Notes: a model not told the origin generated them from the letters alone. 64,000 nucleotides of DNA from Kitasatospora sp. NBC_00240 (GCF_026342405.1 NZ_JAPEMU010000001.1:7502001-7566000); one strand, 5' to 3'. Shown: positions 16,606-25,882, counted from the stretch's first letter. Translations and numbers: made by a program.

Positions 16606-17694
16606 GTGGAGTCACGCACCGGCAGAGGCGCGGGAGGCACGGCGCAGGCCGAGCCGGTCTCGGTGCCCGAGCTGCTCACCCACGCCCGCAGGCTCTGCGC
16701 CGCCCCGCTGCGGGCCTCGGTGGCCCGTCTGGCGGCCCCGATGGACACCGTGGCGGCCTACCACTTCGGCTGGATCGACCGGGACGGCAGCGCCGTCCAG
16801 GGCGACAGCGGCAAGGCCGTGCGCCCCGCGCTGGCCCTGCTCTCGGCCCAGGCCGTGGGCGCTCCGGCCGAGGTCGGCGTGCCCGGCGGGGTCTCCGTTG
16901 AACTGGTGCACAACTTCTCCCTGCTCCATGATGATCTGATGGACGGTGACGAGACCCGACGGCACCGGGCCACCGCCTGGACGGTCTTCGGTCCGGCCCA
17001 GGCGATCCTGGTCGGCGACGCCCTGGCAACCCTCGGGACCGAGGTGCTGCTGGACGCCGCCGTGACCGGCGGGGCCAGTGCCACCGACGCGGCCCGGGCC
17101 GTCCGGCTGATCACCACCGCCACCCGCAAGCTCATCGACGGCCAGGCCCAGGACCTCTCCTTCGAGCACCGCGACGTCGTCACCGTCGAGGAGTGCCTGG
17201 AGATGGAGGGCAACAAGACCGGCGCCCTGCTCGCCGCCGCCGCCGCGATCGGCGCGGTGCTGGCCGGCGCCGACGACCGCACCTCGGACGCGCTCCAGCG
17301 CTACGGCCACCACCTCGGCCTCGCCTTCCAGGCCGTCGACGACCTGCTCGGCATCTGGGGTGCCACCGAGGTCACCGGCAAGCCGCACTGGGGCGACCTG
17401 CGCCAGCGCAAGAAGTCCCTGCCGGTCGCCGCGGCCCTGGCCGAGGGCAGCGCCGCCTCGCGCCGGCTGGCCGAGGAGCTGGCCGATCCCAAGGGGCGCG
17501 GGGAGGAGAGCGAACCGCAGCTCGCCGCCCGCGCGGCACTGATCGAGGAGGCGGGCGGCCGGTCCTGGACCCAGGACGAGGCCCGCCGCCAGCACAAGAC
17601 TGCCCTCGCCGCCCTGGACGAGGTGCCGATGGCCGACACGGTGCGCGAGCACTTCGTCGCACTCGCCGAATTCGTGGTGGTACGAGAGAGGTGA
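16606..17694 (+). CDS. Polyprenyl (farnesyl/geranylgeranyl) diphosphate synthase of the hopanoid operon
   Basis: 362 aa from GTG 16606, chosen for the strong GGGAGAGGG ribosome site; GTG 16492 or 16501 would add about 35 residues overlapping hpnE. The first Asp-rich motif is LLHDDLMDGDETRR with D109/D110. The second region is AFQAVDDLLGIWG followed by TGKPHWGDLRQRKKSLP. GKAVRPALALLSAQAV is the IPP-binding Lys/Arg region. It elongates DMAPP with IPP, most likely to the farnesyl diphosphate used by HpnD; chain length cannot be fixed from sequence. It ends 7 nt before the shc TTG. Confidence 0.9.
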   Translation: MESRTGRGAGGTAQAEPVSVPELLTHARRLCAAPLRASVARLAAPMDTVAAYHFGWIDRDGSAVQGDSGKAVRPALALLSAQAVGAPAEVGVPGGVSVELVHNFSLLHDDLMDGDETRRHRATAWTVFGPAQAILVGDALATLGTEVLLDAAVTGGASATDAARAVRLITTATRKLIDGQAQDLSFEHRDVVTVEECLEMEGNKTGALLAAAAAIGAVLAGADDRTSDALQRYGHHLGLAFQAVDDLLGIWGATEVTGKPHWGDLRQRKKSLPVAAALAEGSAASRRLAEELADPKGRGEESEPQLAARAALIEEAGGRSWTQDEARRQHKTALAALDEVPMADTVREHFVALAEFVVVRER

Positions 17695-17701
17695 CGTCAA
17701 G

Positions 17702-19846
17702 TTGACAGCAACTGCGGACGGCCGGCTCGACCCTGAGTACGATTCCGAGCCGGTCGCGGTGGGCGAGCGCCCACCGGCGCCTGACCGCCTCAAGGGGCAC
17801 CAGGCGCCGGCGGCGGCTCCGTCCCTGCCACCCGCGAGCGCCGGGCGGTGGGAGCCCGACGGAAGCCAACCGGTCCGACAAGCTGATGGACCTACTATCG
17901 GTGGCACCGGCCCCGCCTCCGCCCAGGAGGCACTGTCCCGCGCCACCACCCACCTGCTGTCACTGCAGAGCTCCGAGGGCTGGTGGAAGGGTGACCTGGA
18001 AACCAACGTCACCATGGACGCCGAGGACTTGTTACTGCGCCAGTTCCTCGGCATCCGGGACGAAGAACTGACCAAGGCCACCGCCGAATGGATCCGCTCC
18101 CAGCAGCGGGACGACGGCACGTGGTCCACCTTCTACGGCGGCCCGGCGGAGCTCTCCACCACCGTCGAGGCGTACGTCGCCCTGAAACTCGCCGGGGACG
18201 ACCCCGGAGCCCCGCACATGCAGGCGGCCGCCCGGCACATCAGGGACAGCGGCGGCATCGCGGCCACCCGGGTCTTCACCCGGATCTGGCTGGCCCTGTT
18301 CGGCTGGTGGCCGTGGGAACGGCTGCCCGAGATGCCGCCCGAGATCATGTTCCTGCCCCGGTGGCTGCCGCTGAACATCTACGCCTTCGGCTGCTGGGCC
18401 CGGCAGACGATCGTCCCGCTCACCGTGGTGTCCGCCCACCGCCCGGTCCGCCCGGCCCCGTTCGCCCTCACCGAACTGCACACCGACCCGGCGAACCCCT
18501 TCCCCCAGCGCCCGCTCGCGTCGCCCACCAGCTGGGACGGCATCTTCGAGCGGCTGGACAAGTTCCTGCACGCCTACCACCGCCGGGCCGTCCGCCCGCT
18601 GCGCCGGGTCGCCCTCGCGCAGGCCGCCCGCTGGATCGTCGAACGCCAGGAGGCCGACGGCTGCTGGGGCGGCATCCAGCCCCCCGCCGTCTACTCGCTG
18701 ATCGCCCTCCACCTGCAGGGCTACGAGCTGGAACACCCCGTCATGCAGGCCGGCCTCGCCGCCTTCGACCGCTTCACCGTGCACACCGAGGACGGCATGC
18801 GCTGGCTGGAGGCCTGCCAGTCACCCGTCTGGGACACCTGCCTGGCCACCGTCGCGCTGGTCGACGCCGGGGTGGGGGCCGACCACCCCGCCCTGGTCTC
18901 CGCGGTCGACTGGATGATCGGCGAGGAGATCACCCGACGCGGCGACTGGTCCGTCCGGCGCCCGTCGCTGGCCCCCGGCGGCTGGGCCTTCGAGTTCGAG
19001 AACGACAACTACCCCGACATCGACGACACCGCCGAGGTGGTGCTCGCCCTGCGCCGGGTGGCGCACCCCGACCCCGGCCGGGTCTCCGGCGCGGTCGGGC
19101 GGGCCGTCGACTGGAACCTCGGCATGCAGTCCAAGAACGGCGCCTGGGGCGCCTTCGACGTGGACAACACCAGCACCCTGCCCAACAAGCTGCCCTTCTG
19201 CGATTTCGGCGAGGTCGTCGACCCGCCGTCCGCCGACGTCACCGCCCACGTGGTCGAGATGCTCGCCGAGGTCGGCATGGCGGACGACCCGCGCACCCGC
19301 CGGGGCGTGCGGTGGCTGCTGCGCAACCAGGAGGAGGACGGCTCCTGGTTCGGCCGCTGGGGCACCAACTACATCTACGGCACCGGCTCCGTCCTGCCCG
19401 CCCTGGTCGCGGCCGGCCTCCCGGAGGGCCACCCCGCGATCCGCCGGGCCGTCCGCTGGCTGGAGGAGCGCCAGAACGCCGACGGAGGGTGGGGCGAGGA
19501 CATGCGCTCCTACGAGGACCCGCAGAACTGGGCCGGGCGCGGTGACTCCACCGCCTCGCAGACCGCCTGGGCCCTGATGGCCCTGCTCGCCGCCGGCGAG
19601 GGCCCGCAGGGCCGGGCCAACCCCGCCGTCGAGCGCGGCGTCGACTGGCTGGTCGGCACCCAGCTGCCCGAGGGCACCTGGGACGAACCACAGTTCACCG
19701 GCACCGGATTCCCCTGGGACTTCTCCATCAACTACCACCTCTACCGCCTGGTCTTCCCCGTCACCGCCCTCGGCCGCTACCTGCACGGCACGCCCGGCAC
19801 CGGCACCCCGGCCGGCAGCGTGCCCCGGATCGGGGCCGCCCGATGA
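17702..19846 (+). CDS. shc: Squalene-hopene cyclase
   Basis: 714 aa from TTG 17702; GAGAGGTGAC lies just upstream and the frame is closed shortly before. It cyclises squalene to hopene/hopanol at the membrane face. The catalytic DXDD is D439-I-D441-D442. Repeated QW motifs are spread through both alpha-barrels: RQEADGCWGG, QSKNGAWGAF, QEEDGSWFGRW, QNADGGWGED and QLPEGTWDE. Residues 1-75 are a poorly structured Pro/Ala/Gly-rich extension before the first helix AQEALSRATTHLLSLQ, longer than in classic bacterial cyclases. The opening MTATADG resembles what I recall of other streptomycete cyclases. ATGA coupling links it to hpnG. Confidence 0.96.
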   Translation: MTATADGRLDPEYDSEPVAVGERPPAPDRLKGHQAPAAAPSLPPASAGRWEPDGSQPVRQADGPTIGGTGPASAQEALSRATTHLLSLQSSEGWWKGDLETNVTMDAEDLLLRQFLGIRDEELTKATAEWIRSQQRDDGTWSTFYGGPAELSTTVEAYVALKLAGDDPGAPHMQAAARHIRDSGGIAATRVFTRIWLALFGWWPWERLPEMPPEIMFLPRWLPLNIYAFGCWARQTIVPLTVVSAHRPVRPAPFALTELHTDPANPFPQRPLASPTSWDGIFERLDKFLHAYHRRAVRPLRRVALAQAARWIVERQEADGCWGGIQPPAVYSLIALHLQGYELEHPVMQAGLAAFDRFTVHTEDGMRWLEACQSPVWDTCLATVALVDAGVGADHPALVSAVDWMIGEEITRRGDWSVRRPSLAPGGWAFEFENDNYPDIDDTAEVVLALRRVAHPDPGRVSGAVGRAVDWNLGMQSKNGAWGAFDVDNTSTLPNKLPFCDFGEVVDPPSADVTAHVVEMLAEVGMADDPRTRRGVRWLLRNQEEDGSWFGRWGTNYIYGTGSVLPALVAAGLPEGHPAIRRAVRWLEERQNADGGWGEDMRSYEDPQNWAGRGDSTASQTAWALMALLAAGEGPQGRANPAVERGVDWLVGTQLPEGTWDEPQFTGTGFPWDFSINYHLYRLVFPVTALGRYLHGTPGTGTPAGSVPRIGAAR

Positions 19847-20601
19847 GCACGGCCCCGCTCCTGGTGCTCTGCGCGCTCGGCCCCGAGGTCTGGGCCCTGC
19901 GCGGCGGGGACTGGTCGGGCGCGACCGGTGGCCCGCCCGTCCTGGTGCGCACCGGGATGGGCCGGCGCCGCGCCGGACTCGCCGTCGGACGCCTCCTGAC
20001 GGCCGCCCCGGGCGGGTACAGCGCCCTGGTGGTCGCCGGGTTCGGCGCCGCCGTCGCACTGGGGACGAGCCCGGGGGACGTCATCGTCGCGGACGGGGTG
20101 CGCGACGCCGAAGGAAACCACTTCGGGATCGGGTCCGGCCCGGCCCTGGCCGAGGCCCTCCGGGCCGACGGCCTGACCACCCACATCGGTGTGCACCACA
20201 CCGCCGACCACGTCGTCCGCGGCCTGGAGCGCCGCGCCCTGCACGCGCAGGGCGCGCTGGCCGTCGACATGGAGGCCGCGGCCGTGCTGGCCCGGCTCCG
20301 GGAGCTCCACCCGGCGGCGCAGCCCGGCGGCGGACCCGCCGCCGGCCCGATGCCGGCCGCCGTCCTGCGGGTCGTGGTCGACACACCAGAGCGCGAGCTG
20401 GTCCGCCCCGGCACCCTGCCGGCCGGACTGCGCGCCTGGCGCACCCTGCGCGCCACCGTTCCCGCCCTGGTGGCCTGGCACGCGCAGGTCTGCGCCACCG
20501 CCGGTGCGGCCCCGGCCGGCGCCTCCCGCGCCGGTCTGCGCACCGGCCATCACCCCCCGGTTCACCCCACATCCTCGACGCTCCCTCAGGAGGCGAGCTA
20601 G
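19843..20601 (+). CDS. hpnG: Adenosylhopane nucleosidase / purine phosphorylase-like protein
   Basis: 252 aa; ATG overlaps the shc stop by 4 nt. Nucleoside phosphorylase (PNP/UDP) fold with early LLVLCALGPEVWALR, VRTGMGRRRAG (phosphate side), VVAGFGAAVALGTSPGDVIVAD and the purine/ribose motif VDMEAAAV (D142, M143, E144). In hopanoid clusters HpnG removes adenine from adenosylhopane to give ribosylhopane. The last 30 residues (GASRAGLRTGHHPPVHPT) look unstructured. The hpnH start follows 2 nt after its stop codon. Confidence 0.9.
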   Translation: MSTAPLLVLCALGPEVWALRGGDWSGATGGPPVLVRTGMGRRRAGLAVGRLLTAAPGGYSALVVAGFGAAVALGTSPGDVIVADGVRDAEGNHFGIGSGPALAEALRADGLTTHIGVHHTADHVVRGLERRALHAQGALAVDMEAAAVLARLRELHPAAQPGGGPAAGPMPAAVLRVVVDTPERELVRPGTLPAGLRAWRTLRATVPALVAWHAQVCATAGAAPAGASRAGLRTGHHPPVHPTSSTLPQEAS

Positions 20602-20603
20602 CC

Positions 20604-21632
20604 ATGGCCATGCCGCTGCGCCAGACCGTGCGGGTCAGTACCTACCTCATGCAGCAGAAGCTGCTCAAGCGCCGGGACAAGTTCCCACTCATCGTGGAAC
20701 TGGAGCCGCTGTTCGCCTGCAACCTGGCCTGTGAGGGCTGCGGCAAGATCCAGCACCCGGCGGGGGTGCTCAAGCAGCGGATGCCGGTCGCCCAGGCGGT
20801 CGGCGCCGTGCTGGAGTCCGGCGCCCCGATGGTCTCCATCGCCGGCGGCGAGCCGCTGATGCACCCGCAGATCGACGAGATCGTCCGCCAACTGGTGGAG
20901 CGGCGCAAGTACGTCTTCCTCTGCACCAACGCGCTGCTGCTGCGCAAGAAGCTGGACAAGTTCACCCCCTCGCCGTACTTCACCTTCACGGTGCACATCG
21001 ACGGGCTTCGTGAGCGGCACGACGCGTCGGTGGCCAAGGAGGGCACCTTCGACGAGGCCGTGGAGGCGATCAAGGAGGCCAAGCGGCGCGGCTTCCGGGT
21101 CACCACCAACAGCACCTTCTTCAACACCGACACCCCGCAGACCATCATCGAGGTGCTCGACTACCTCAACGACGACCTCAAGGTCGACGAGATGATGATC
21201 TCCCCGGCCTTCGCCTACGAGAAGGCACCCGACCAGGAGCACTTCCTCGGCGTCGAGCAGACCAGGGAGCTGTTCAGGAAGACCTTCGCGGGCGGCAACC
21301 GGCGCCGTTGGCGTCTCAACCACAGCCCGCTCTTCCTGGACTTCCTGGAGGGCAAGGTCGACTTCGAGTGCACCGCCTGGGGCATCCCGAACTACTCGCT
21401 GTTCGGCTGGCAGCGCCCCTGCTACCTGATGTCCGACGGCTACGTGCCGACCTACCGCGAACTGATCGAGAAGACCGACTGGTCGAAGTACGGCCGCGGC
21501 CGCGACCCCCGCTGCGAGAACTGCATGGCGCACTGCGGGTACGAGCCGACCGCCGTGCTCGCCACCATGGGTTCGCTCACCGAGTCGCTGCGGGCCGTCC
21601 GGGAGACCATCGGCGCCAACCGCCAGCACTGA
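20604..21632 (+). CDS. hpnH: Adenosylhopane synthase, radical SAM/SPASM-like
   Basis: 342 aa; ATG behind CAGGAGGCGAG. The radical-SAM cluster motif CxxxCxxC is C39-NLA-C43-EG-C46. SIAGGEPLMHPQ is the GGE SAM-binding motif and FTVHIDGLRERHD is typical of HpnH. Extra C-terminal cysteines, RCENCMAHCGYEPTA, are also typical. It joins the 5'-deoxyadenosyl radical to diploptene, the first step of side-chain extension. The start MAMPLRQTVRVSTYLMQQKL is the usual HpnH opening. Confidence 0.95.
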   Translation: MAMPLRQTVRVSTYLMQQKLLKRRDKFPLIVELEPLFACNLACEGCGKIQHPAGVLKQRMPVAQAVGAVLESGAPMVSIAGGEPLMHPQIDEIVRQLVERRKYVFLCTNALLLRKKLDKFTPSPYFTFTVHIDGLRERHDASVAKEGTFDEAVEAIKEAKRRGFRVTTNSTFFNTDTPQTIIEVLDYLNDDLKVDEMMISPAFAYEKAPDQEHFLGVEQTRELFRKTFAGGNRRRWRLNHSPLFLDFLEGKVDFECTAWGIPNYSLFGWQRPCYLMSDGYVPTYRELIEKTDWSKYGRGRDPRCENCMAHCGYEPTAVLATMGSLTESLRAVRETIGANRQH

Positions 21633-21758
21633 CCCGCCGCCCGGCACGGGCTCCCCGTGCCGGGCCCCGCCCCTCGCGGGCGGCCGGGCGTGCCGCGCTC
21701 AGCAGGCGCGCCGGCCGTTCCCACGGCAGGCTGGACACCGCTTTCACCGGTCGCACGA

Positions 21759-21894
21759 GTCCGACCCGATCAAGTCCCGAGCCGAAGAGGTCCCCGGTCC
21801 CGGAACCCTGAGTCCAGGAAGGCCCCGAGTCCCGGAAACCCTGAGTCGAACCAGCCCTGAGCCGTACAAGCCCTGAGCCGAACGAGTCCTGAGG
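21759..21894. repeat. Degenerate 16-bp tandem repeat array upstream of dxs
   Basis: About eight to nine units with 16-nt period. The phase-marking heptamers TCCCGAG, TCCCCGG, CCCTGAG, CCCCGAG, then CCCTGAG three times, then TCCTGAG start at 21775, 21791, 21806, 21823, 21839, 21855, 21871 and 21887. The consensus unit is roughly CCCTGAGYCGAACAAG. The array runs to the dxs ribosome site (GAGGTGAA) and fills most of the 269-bp hpnH-dxs gap. The period is not a multiple of three and no gene is evident. Confidence 0.85.
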
Positions 21895-21901
21895 TGAACC
21901 C

Positions 21902-23812
21902 ATGTCACTCCTGCCCGCGATCAAGGGACCAGCGGACCTCAGACAGCTTCCCGCATCGGACCTCCCCCTCCTGGCCGAGGAGATCCGCGACTTCCTGATC
22001 GGCGCCGTCACCCGGACGGGCGGTCACCTGGGCCCCAATCTCGGCGTCGTCGAACTCACCATCGCCCTGCACCGGGTCTTCGACTCCCCGTACGACCGGA
22101 TCGTCTGGGACACCGGGCACCAGAGCTACGTCCACAAGCTGCTCACCGGGCGGCAGGACTTCAGCCGGCTGCGCGCCAAGGGCGGCCTGTCCGGCTACCC
22201 GTCGCGGGCCGAGTCCGAGCACGACCTGGTGGAGAACTCGCACGCCTCCACCGCGCTCGCCTACGCCGACGGCCTCGCCAAGGCCACCCAGCTGCTGGGC
22301 CAGCACGACCGGTACACCGTCGCCGTGATCGGCGACGGGGCGCTCACCGGCGGCCTGGCCTGGGAGGCCCTCAACAACATCGCCGAGGCGCAGGACCGGC
22401 CGCTGGTCATCGTCGTCAACGACAACGAGCGCTCCTACGCCAGGACCGTCGGCGGCCTGGCCCACCACCTCTCGACCCTGCGCACCACCCAGGGCTACGA
22501 ACGGTTCCTGGCGCTCGGCAAGGGCGCCCTGCAGCGCACGCCGCTGGTCGGGCAGCCGATCTTCGACGCCCTGCACGGCGCCAAGAAGGGCTTCAAGGAC
22601 GCCTTCGCGCCGCAGGGCATGTTCGAGGACCTCGGCCTGAAGTACCTCGGCCCGATCGACGGGCACGACATCGCCGCCGTCGAGCAGGCGCTGCGCCAGG
22701 CCCGCGGCTTCGGCGGCCCGGTCATCGTGCACTGCCTGACGGTCAAGGGCCGCGGCTACCGGCCCGCCGAGCAGGACGAGGCGGACCGGTTCCACGCGGT
22801 GGGCCCGATCGACCCGTACACCTGCCTGCCGATCTCGCCCAGCGGCGGCACCTCCTGGACGTCCGTGTTCGGCAGCGAGCTGCTCGCCATCGGCACCGAG
22901 CGGCCGGACGTCGTCGCCATCACCGCCGCGATGCTGCAGCCGGTGGGGCTGACCAAGTTCGCCGAGGCGTACCCCGAACGGACCTTCGACGTCGGGATCG
23001 CCGAGCAGCACGCCGTCACCAGCGCCGCGGGTCTGGCCACCGGCGGGCTGCACCCAGTCGTCGCGGTCTACGCGACCTTCCTCAACCGGGCCTTCGACCA
23101 GGTCCTGATGGACGTCGCGCTGCACAGGCTCGGTGTGACCTTCGTGCTGGACCGCGCCGGTGTCACCGGCACCGACGGAGCCTCGCACAACGGCATGTGG
23201 GACATGTCGATCCTGCAGGTCGTCCCGGGCCTGCGGCTCGCCGCCCCGCGCGACGCCGACCAGCTCAGGGCCCTGCTACGGGAGGCGGTCGAGGTCGCCG
23301 ACGCGCCCACGGTGGTGCGGTTCCCCAAGGCCGACATCGGGCCGGCCGTCCCGGCGCAGGAGCGGATCGGCGGTGTCGACGTGCTGCTGCGCACCGGTCC
23401 CGCGCCGGAGATCCTGCTGGTCGCCGTCGGCACCACCGCCCCCGCCTGCCTGGACGCCGCGGCCCTGCTGCTGGCCGACGGCTTCACCGCCACCGTCGTC
23501 GACCCGCGCTGGGTCAAGCCGGTGGACCCCGCGCTGGTCGAACTCGCGGCCGCCCACCGCCTGGTGGTCACCGTCGAGGACAACGGCCGGGCCGGCGGCG
23601 TCGGCGCGGCCGTCGCCCAGGCGCTGCGGGACGCCGAGGTGGACACCCCGCTGCGGGCGCTCGGAATTCCCCAGGAGTTCCTCGCGCACGCCTCCCGCGG
23701 CGAGATCCTGGAGGAGATCGGCCTCACCGGCACCGGCGTGGCCGCCCAGACCGCCGCCGTCGCCAAGCGGCTGCTACCGACCCGAGGAGCGAACCAGCGC
23801 CATGCCGGCTGA
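21902..23812 (+). CDS. dxs: 1-Deoxy-D-xylulose-5-phosphate synthase
   Basis: 636 aa; ATG 21902 with GAGGTGAA upstream. Thiamine-diphosphate enzyme condensing pyruvate and glyceraldehyde-3-phosphate, first step of the MEP pathway. Seen: GGHLGPNLGVVELT at the N-terminus, DTGHQSYVHKLLTGR, TPP-binding GDGALTGGLAWEALNN (from residue 144), YLGPIDGHD, the central Pyr domain DVGIAEQHAVTSAAGLA and DRAGVTGTDGASHNGMWD, and a transketolase C-terminal domain. Full length for the family. Placed inside the hopanoid operon it would raise precursor flux; a second housekeeping dxs elsewhere is likely but not seen here. Confidence 0.96.
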   Translation: MSLLPAIKGPADLRQLPASDLPLLAEEIRDFLIGAVTRTGGHLGPNLGVVELTIALHRVFDSPYDRIVWDTGHQSYVHKLLTGRQDFSRLRAKGGLSGYPSRAESEHDLVENSHASTALAYADGLAKATQLLGQHDRYTVAVIGDGALTGGLAWEALNNIAEAQDRPLVIVVNDNERSYARTVGGLAHHLSTLRTTQGYERFLALGKGALQRTPLVGQPIFDALHGAKKGFKDAFAPQGMFEDLGLKYLGPIDGHDIAAVEQALRQARGFGGPVIVHCLTVKGRGYRPAEQDEADRFHAVGPIDPYTCLPISPSGGTSWTSVFGSELLAIGTERPDVVAITAAMLQPVGLTKFAEAYPERTFDVGIAEQHAVTSAAGLATGGLHPVVAVYATFLNRAFDQVLMDVALHRLGVTFVLDRAGVTGTDGASHNGMWDMSILQVVPGLRLAAPRDADQLRALLREAVEVADAPTVVRFPKADIGPAVPAQERIGGVDVLLRTGPAPEILLVAVGTTAPACLDAAALLLADGFTATVVDPRWVKPVDPALVELAAAHRLVVTVEDNGRAGGVGAAVAQALRDAEVDTPLRALGIPQEFLAHASRGEILEEIGLTGTGVAAQTAAVAKRLLPTRGANQRHAG

Positions 23813-25232
23813 TTCCAGCACCGAACCGGCCCCCGACCGCCCGGCCGCCGGGCCGGGATTCGACCTCGCCGCGCTGCTCGCCGAACGCGGCGCCGAGCGC
23901 TACGAGCTGCACAGCAGGTACCTCAACCCGCAGCTGCCCCGGATGCTGCGGACCATCGGCTTCGACAAGTACTACGAGCGCGCCGAGGGCCCGTACTTCT
24001 ACGACGCCGAGGGCAACGAGTACCTCGACATGCTGGCCGGCTTCGGCATCTTCGCGCTGGGCCGGCACCACCCCGTGGTGCGGGCGGCCGTCCAGCAGGT
24101 GATGGACCTCGACCTGCCCGACCTCACCCGCTTCGACTGCGCCCCGCTGCCCGGCCTGCTCGCCGAGGAGCTGCTCTCCCACACCCCGGGGCTGGACCGG
24201 GTGTTCTTCGGCAACAGTGGCACCGAGGCGGTCGAGACGGCGCTGAAGTTCGCCCGGTACGCCACCGGGCGCCGCCGCGTCCTCTACTGCGACCACGCCT
24301 TCCACGGGCTCACCGCGGGCTCGCTCTCGGTCAACGGGGAGAGCGGGTTCCGCAAGGGCTTCGACCCGCTGCTGCCGGACACCGCGATCCCGCTCGGCGA
24401 TCTCGGCGCCCTCGCCCGCGAGCTCAGGAAGGGCGACGTCGCGGCCCTGATCGTCGAGCCGATCCAGGGCAAGGGCGTGCTCGCCCCGCCGCCCGGCTGG
24501 CTGCGCGCCGCACAGGAGCTGCTGCACGCGAACAAGGCCCTGCTGATCTGCGACGAGGTGCAGACCGGGATCGGCCGGACCGGTGAGTTCTTCGCCTACC
24601 AGCACGAGGCGGGCGTGCTGCCGGACCTGGTCTGCGCGGCCAAGGCGCTCTCCGGCGGCTACGTGCCGGTCGGCGCCACCCTCGGCAGGGGCTGGATCTT
24701 CGAGAAGGTGTACTCCTCGATGGACCGGGTCCTGGTGCACTCGGCGAGCTTCGGCTCCAACGCCCAGGCGATGGCCGCCGGGCTGGCCACCCTGCACGTG
24801 ATGCGGGACGAGAAAGTGGTCGAGAACGCCCGCCGCACGGGCGACCTGCTGCGCGAAAGGCTCGCCGCGCTCACCGACCGGTACGAGTTGCTGGCCGAGG
24901 TCCGGGGCCGGGGCCTGATGATCGGTATCGAGTTCGGCCGGCCGAAGTCGCTGAAGCTGCGCACCGGGTGGACGGCCCTGCAGGCCGCCCGCAAGGGCCT
25001 GTTCGCGCAGATGGTGGTCGTCCCGCTGCTCCAGCGGCACCGGATCCTCACCCAGGTGTCCGGGGACCACCTGGAGGTCATCAAGCTGATCCCGCCGCTG
25101 ACCATCACCGAGCGGGACGTCGACCGCTTCGTCGACGCCTTCACCGACGTGATGGACGACGCGCACCGGGGCAGCGGCCTGATGTGGGACTTCGGGCGGA
25201 CGCTGGTCAAGCAGGCGGTCGGCAGCAGGTGA
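23802..25232 (+). CDS. hpnO: Class III aminotransferase, aminobacteriohopanetriol synthesis
   Basis: 476 aa; ATG 23802 lies inside the dxs end (11-nt overlap) with CGAGGAGCG upstream. PLP fold-type I, class III: NSGTEAVETALKFARYATG, DHAFHGLTAGSLSVNG, LLICDEVQTGIGRTGEFFAY and Schiff-base Lys281 in CAAKALSGGYVPVGA. An N-terminal region SRYLNPQLPRMLRTIGFDKYY is shared with hopanoid-linked members as I recall them. It would place the amino group on the C35 hopanoid side chain. It is the last gene of the operon. Confidence 0.88.
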   Translation: MPADSSTEPAPDRPAAGPGFDLAALLAERGAERYELHSRYLNPQLPRMLRTIGFDKYYERAEGPYFYDAEGNEYLDMLAGFGIFALGRHHPVVRAAVQQVMDLDLPDLTRFDCAPLPGLLAEELLSHTPGLDRVFFGNSGTEAVETALKFARYATGRRRVLYCDHAFHGLTAGSLSVNGESGFRKGFDPLLPDTAIPLGDLGALARELRKGDVAALIVEPIQGKGVLAPPPGWLRAAQELLHANKALLICDEVQTGIGRTGEFFAYQHEAGVLPDLVCAAKALSGGYVPVGATLGRGWIFEKVYSSMDRVLVHSASFGSNAQAMAAGLATLHVMRDEKVVENARRTGDLLRERLAALTDRYELLAEVRGRGLMIGIEFGRPKSLKLRTGWTALQAARKGLFAQMVVVPLLQRHRILTQVSGDHLEVIKLIPPLTITERDVDRFVDAFTDVMDDAHRGSGLMWDFGRTLVKQAVGSR

Positions 25233-25299
25233 CCGGGGCGGACCGTGCCTCCGGCCGGGTCGGGGCACCGTCCGTGCCGTCCGCGCGAGGGGCCGGCGG

Positions 25300-25572
25300 T
25301 CAGAGTTCGGTCTGCCGTCGGTGCAGCACGACCACCAGGTCCATCAGGGCGAACACGGTCAGGACGGCGCAGGCGACCGTGAACCCGATCAGGGTCCCGC
25401 GGGAGGGCGCGCCGTCCGGCGCCGCCCGGGCGGCGAACACCGCGAAACCGACGGTGCAGAGCGCGAAGAACGGCGTGAAGGTCAGGGAGAGCAGCAGCCG
25501 GAGCTTGAGGTCGCTGCGGGCGGTCGCGGGCTCGGTGCCGCTGCGCCAACGCCGGGGGGTCGTCGCACGCAC
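25300..25572 (-). CDS. Small two-TM membrane protein (DUF6343-like)
   Basis: 90 aa from GTG 25572, which has GAGGAGGTGAGCGCC directly upstream; an upstream GTG at 25599 would place that ribosome site inside the gene. The N-terminal RWRSGTEPATARSDLKLRL is the characteristic stretch of a streptomycete family of small proteins. Two hydrophobic segments follow, LLLSLTFTPFFALCTVGFAVF and LIGFTVACAVLTVFALMDLV (approximate). It is convergent with the hopanoid operon. Function unknown; I recall small proteins at this location in related strains. Confidence 0.7.
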   Translation of the reverse strand: MRATTPRRWRSGTEPATARSDLKLRLLLSLTFTPFFALCTVGFAVFAARAAPDGAPSRGTLIGFTVACAVLTVFALMDLVVVLHRRQTEL

Positions 25573-25667
25573 GGCGCTCACCTCCTCGCGGCGGGGCACC
25601 GCCCCGGCCGTCCGGCCCGGGCGGGTCTACGATTCCAGCGTACGTCCGACCGGAAGGGGGAACCGCG

Positions 25668-25856
25668 ATGACGGAGGAGACGACCCGGGATTTCGCCGGG
25701 CTGTCCGTCGAGGTCGCCGAGGAACTGGCCCGTGAGCGTGGCTGGGCCGGCGTCCGGGTGCTGGAACCCGGCGCGATGATCACCATGGAGTACCGCGAGG
25801 GACGGCTGAACCTGGTGGTCCGGGACGGTGTGGTGGAGCGCGGCTGGGAGGGCTGA
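25668..25856 (+). CDS. Small I78-type peptidase-inhibitor-like protein
   Basis: 62 aa; ATG with AAGGGGGAA upstream. After a short helix (SVEVAEELARERG), the block VRVLEPGAMITMEYREGRLNL and a final V-x-R strand match the pattern of the I78 / potato-inhibitor-I-like family in actinomycetes (described here in pieces). No signal peptide, so it would be cytosolic, or it may be a remote relative without inhibitor function. Divergent from the DUF6343-like gene, about 95 bp away. Confidence 0.6.
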   Translation: MTEETTRDFAGLSVEVAEELARERGWAGVRVLEPGAMITMEYREGRLNLVVRDGVVERGWEG

Positions 25857-25882
25857 CCCGCGGCCACGGGCCGGTGGCGCGG

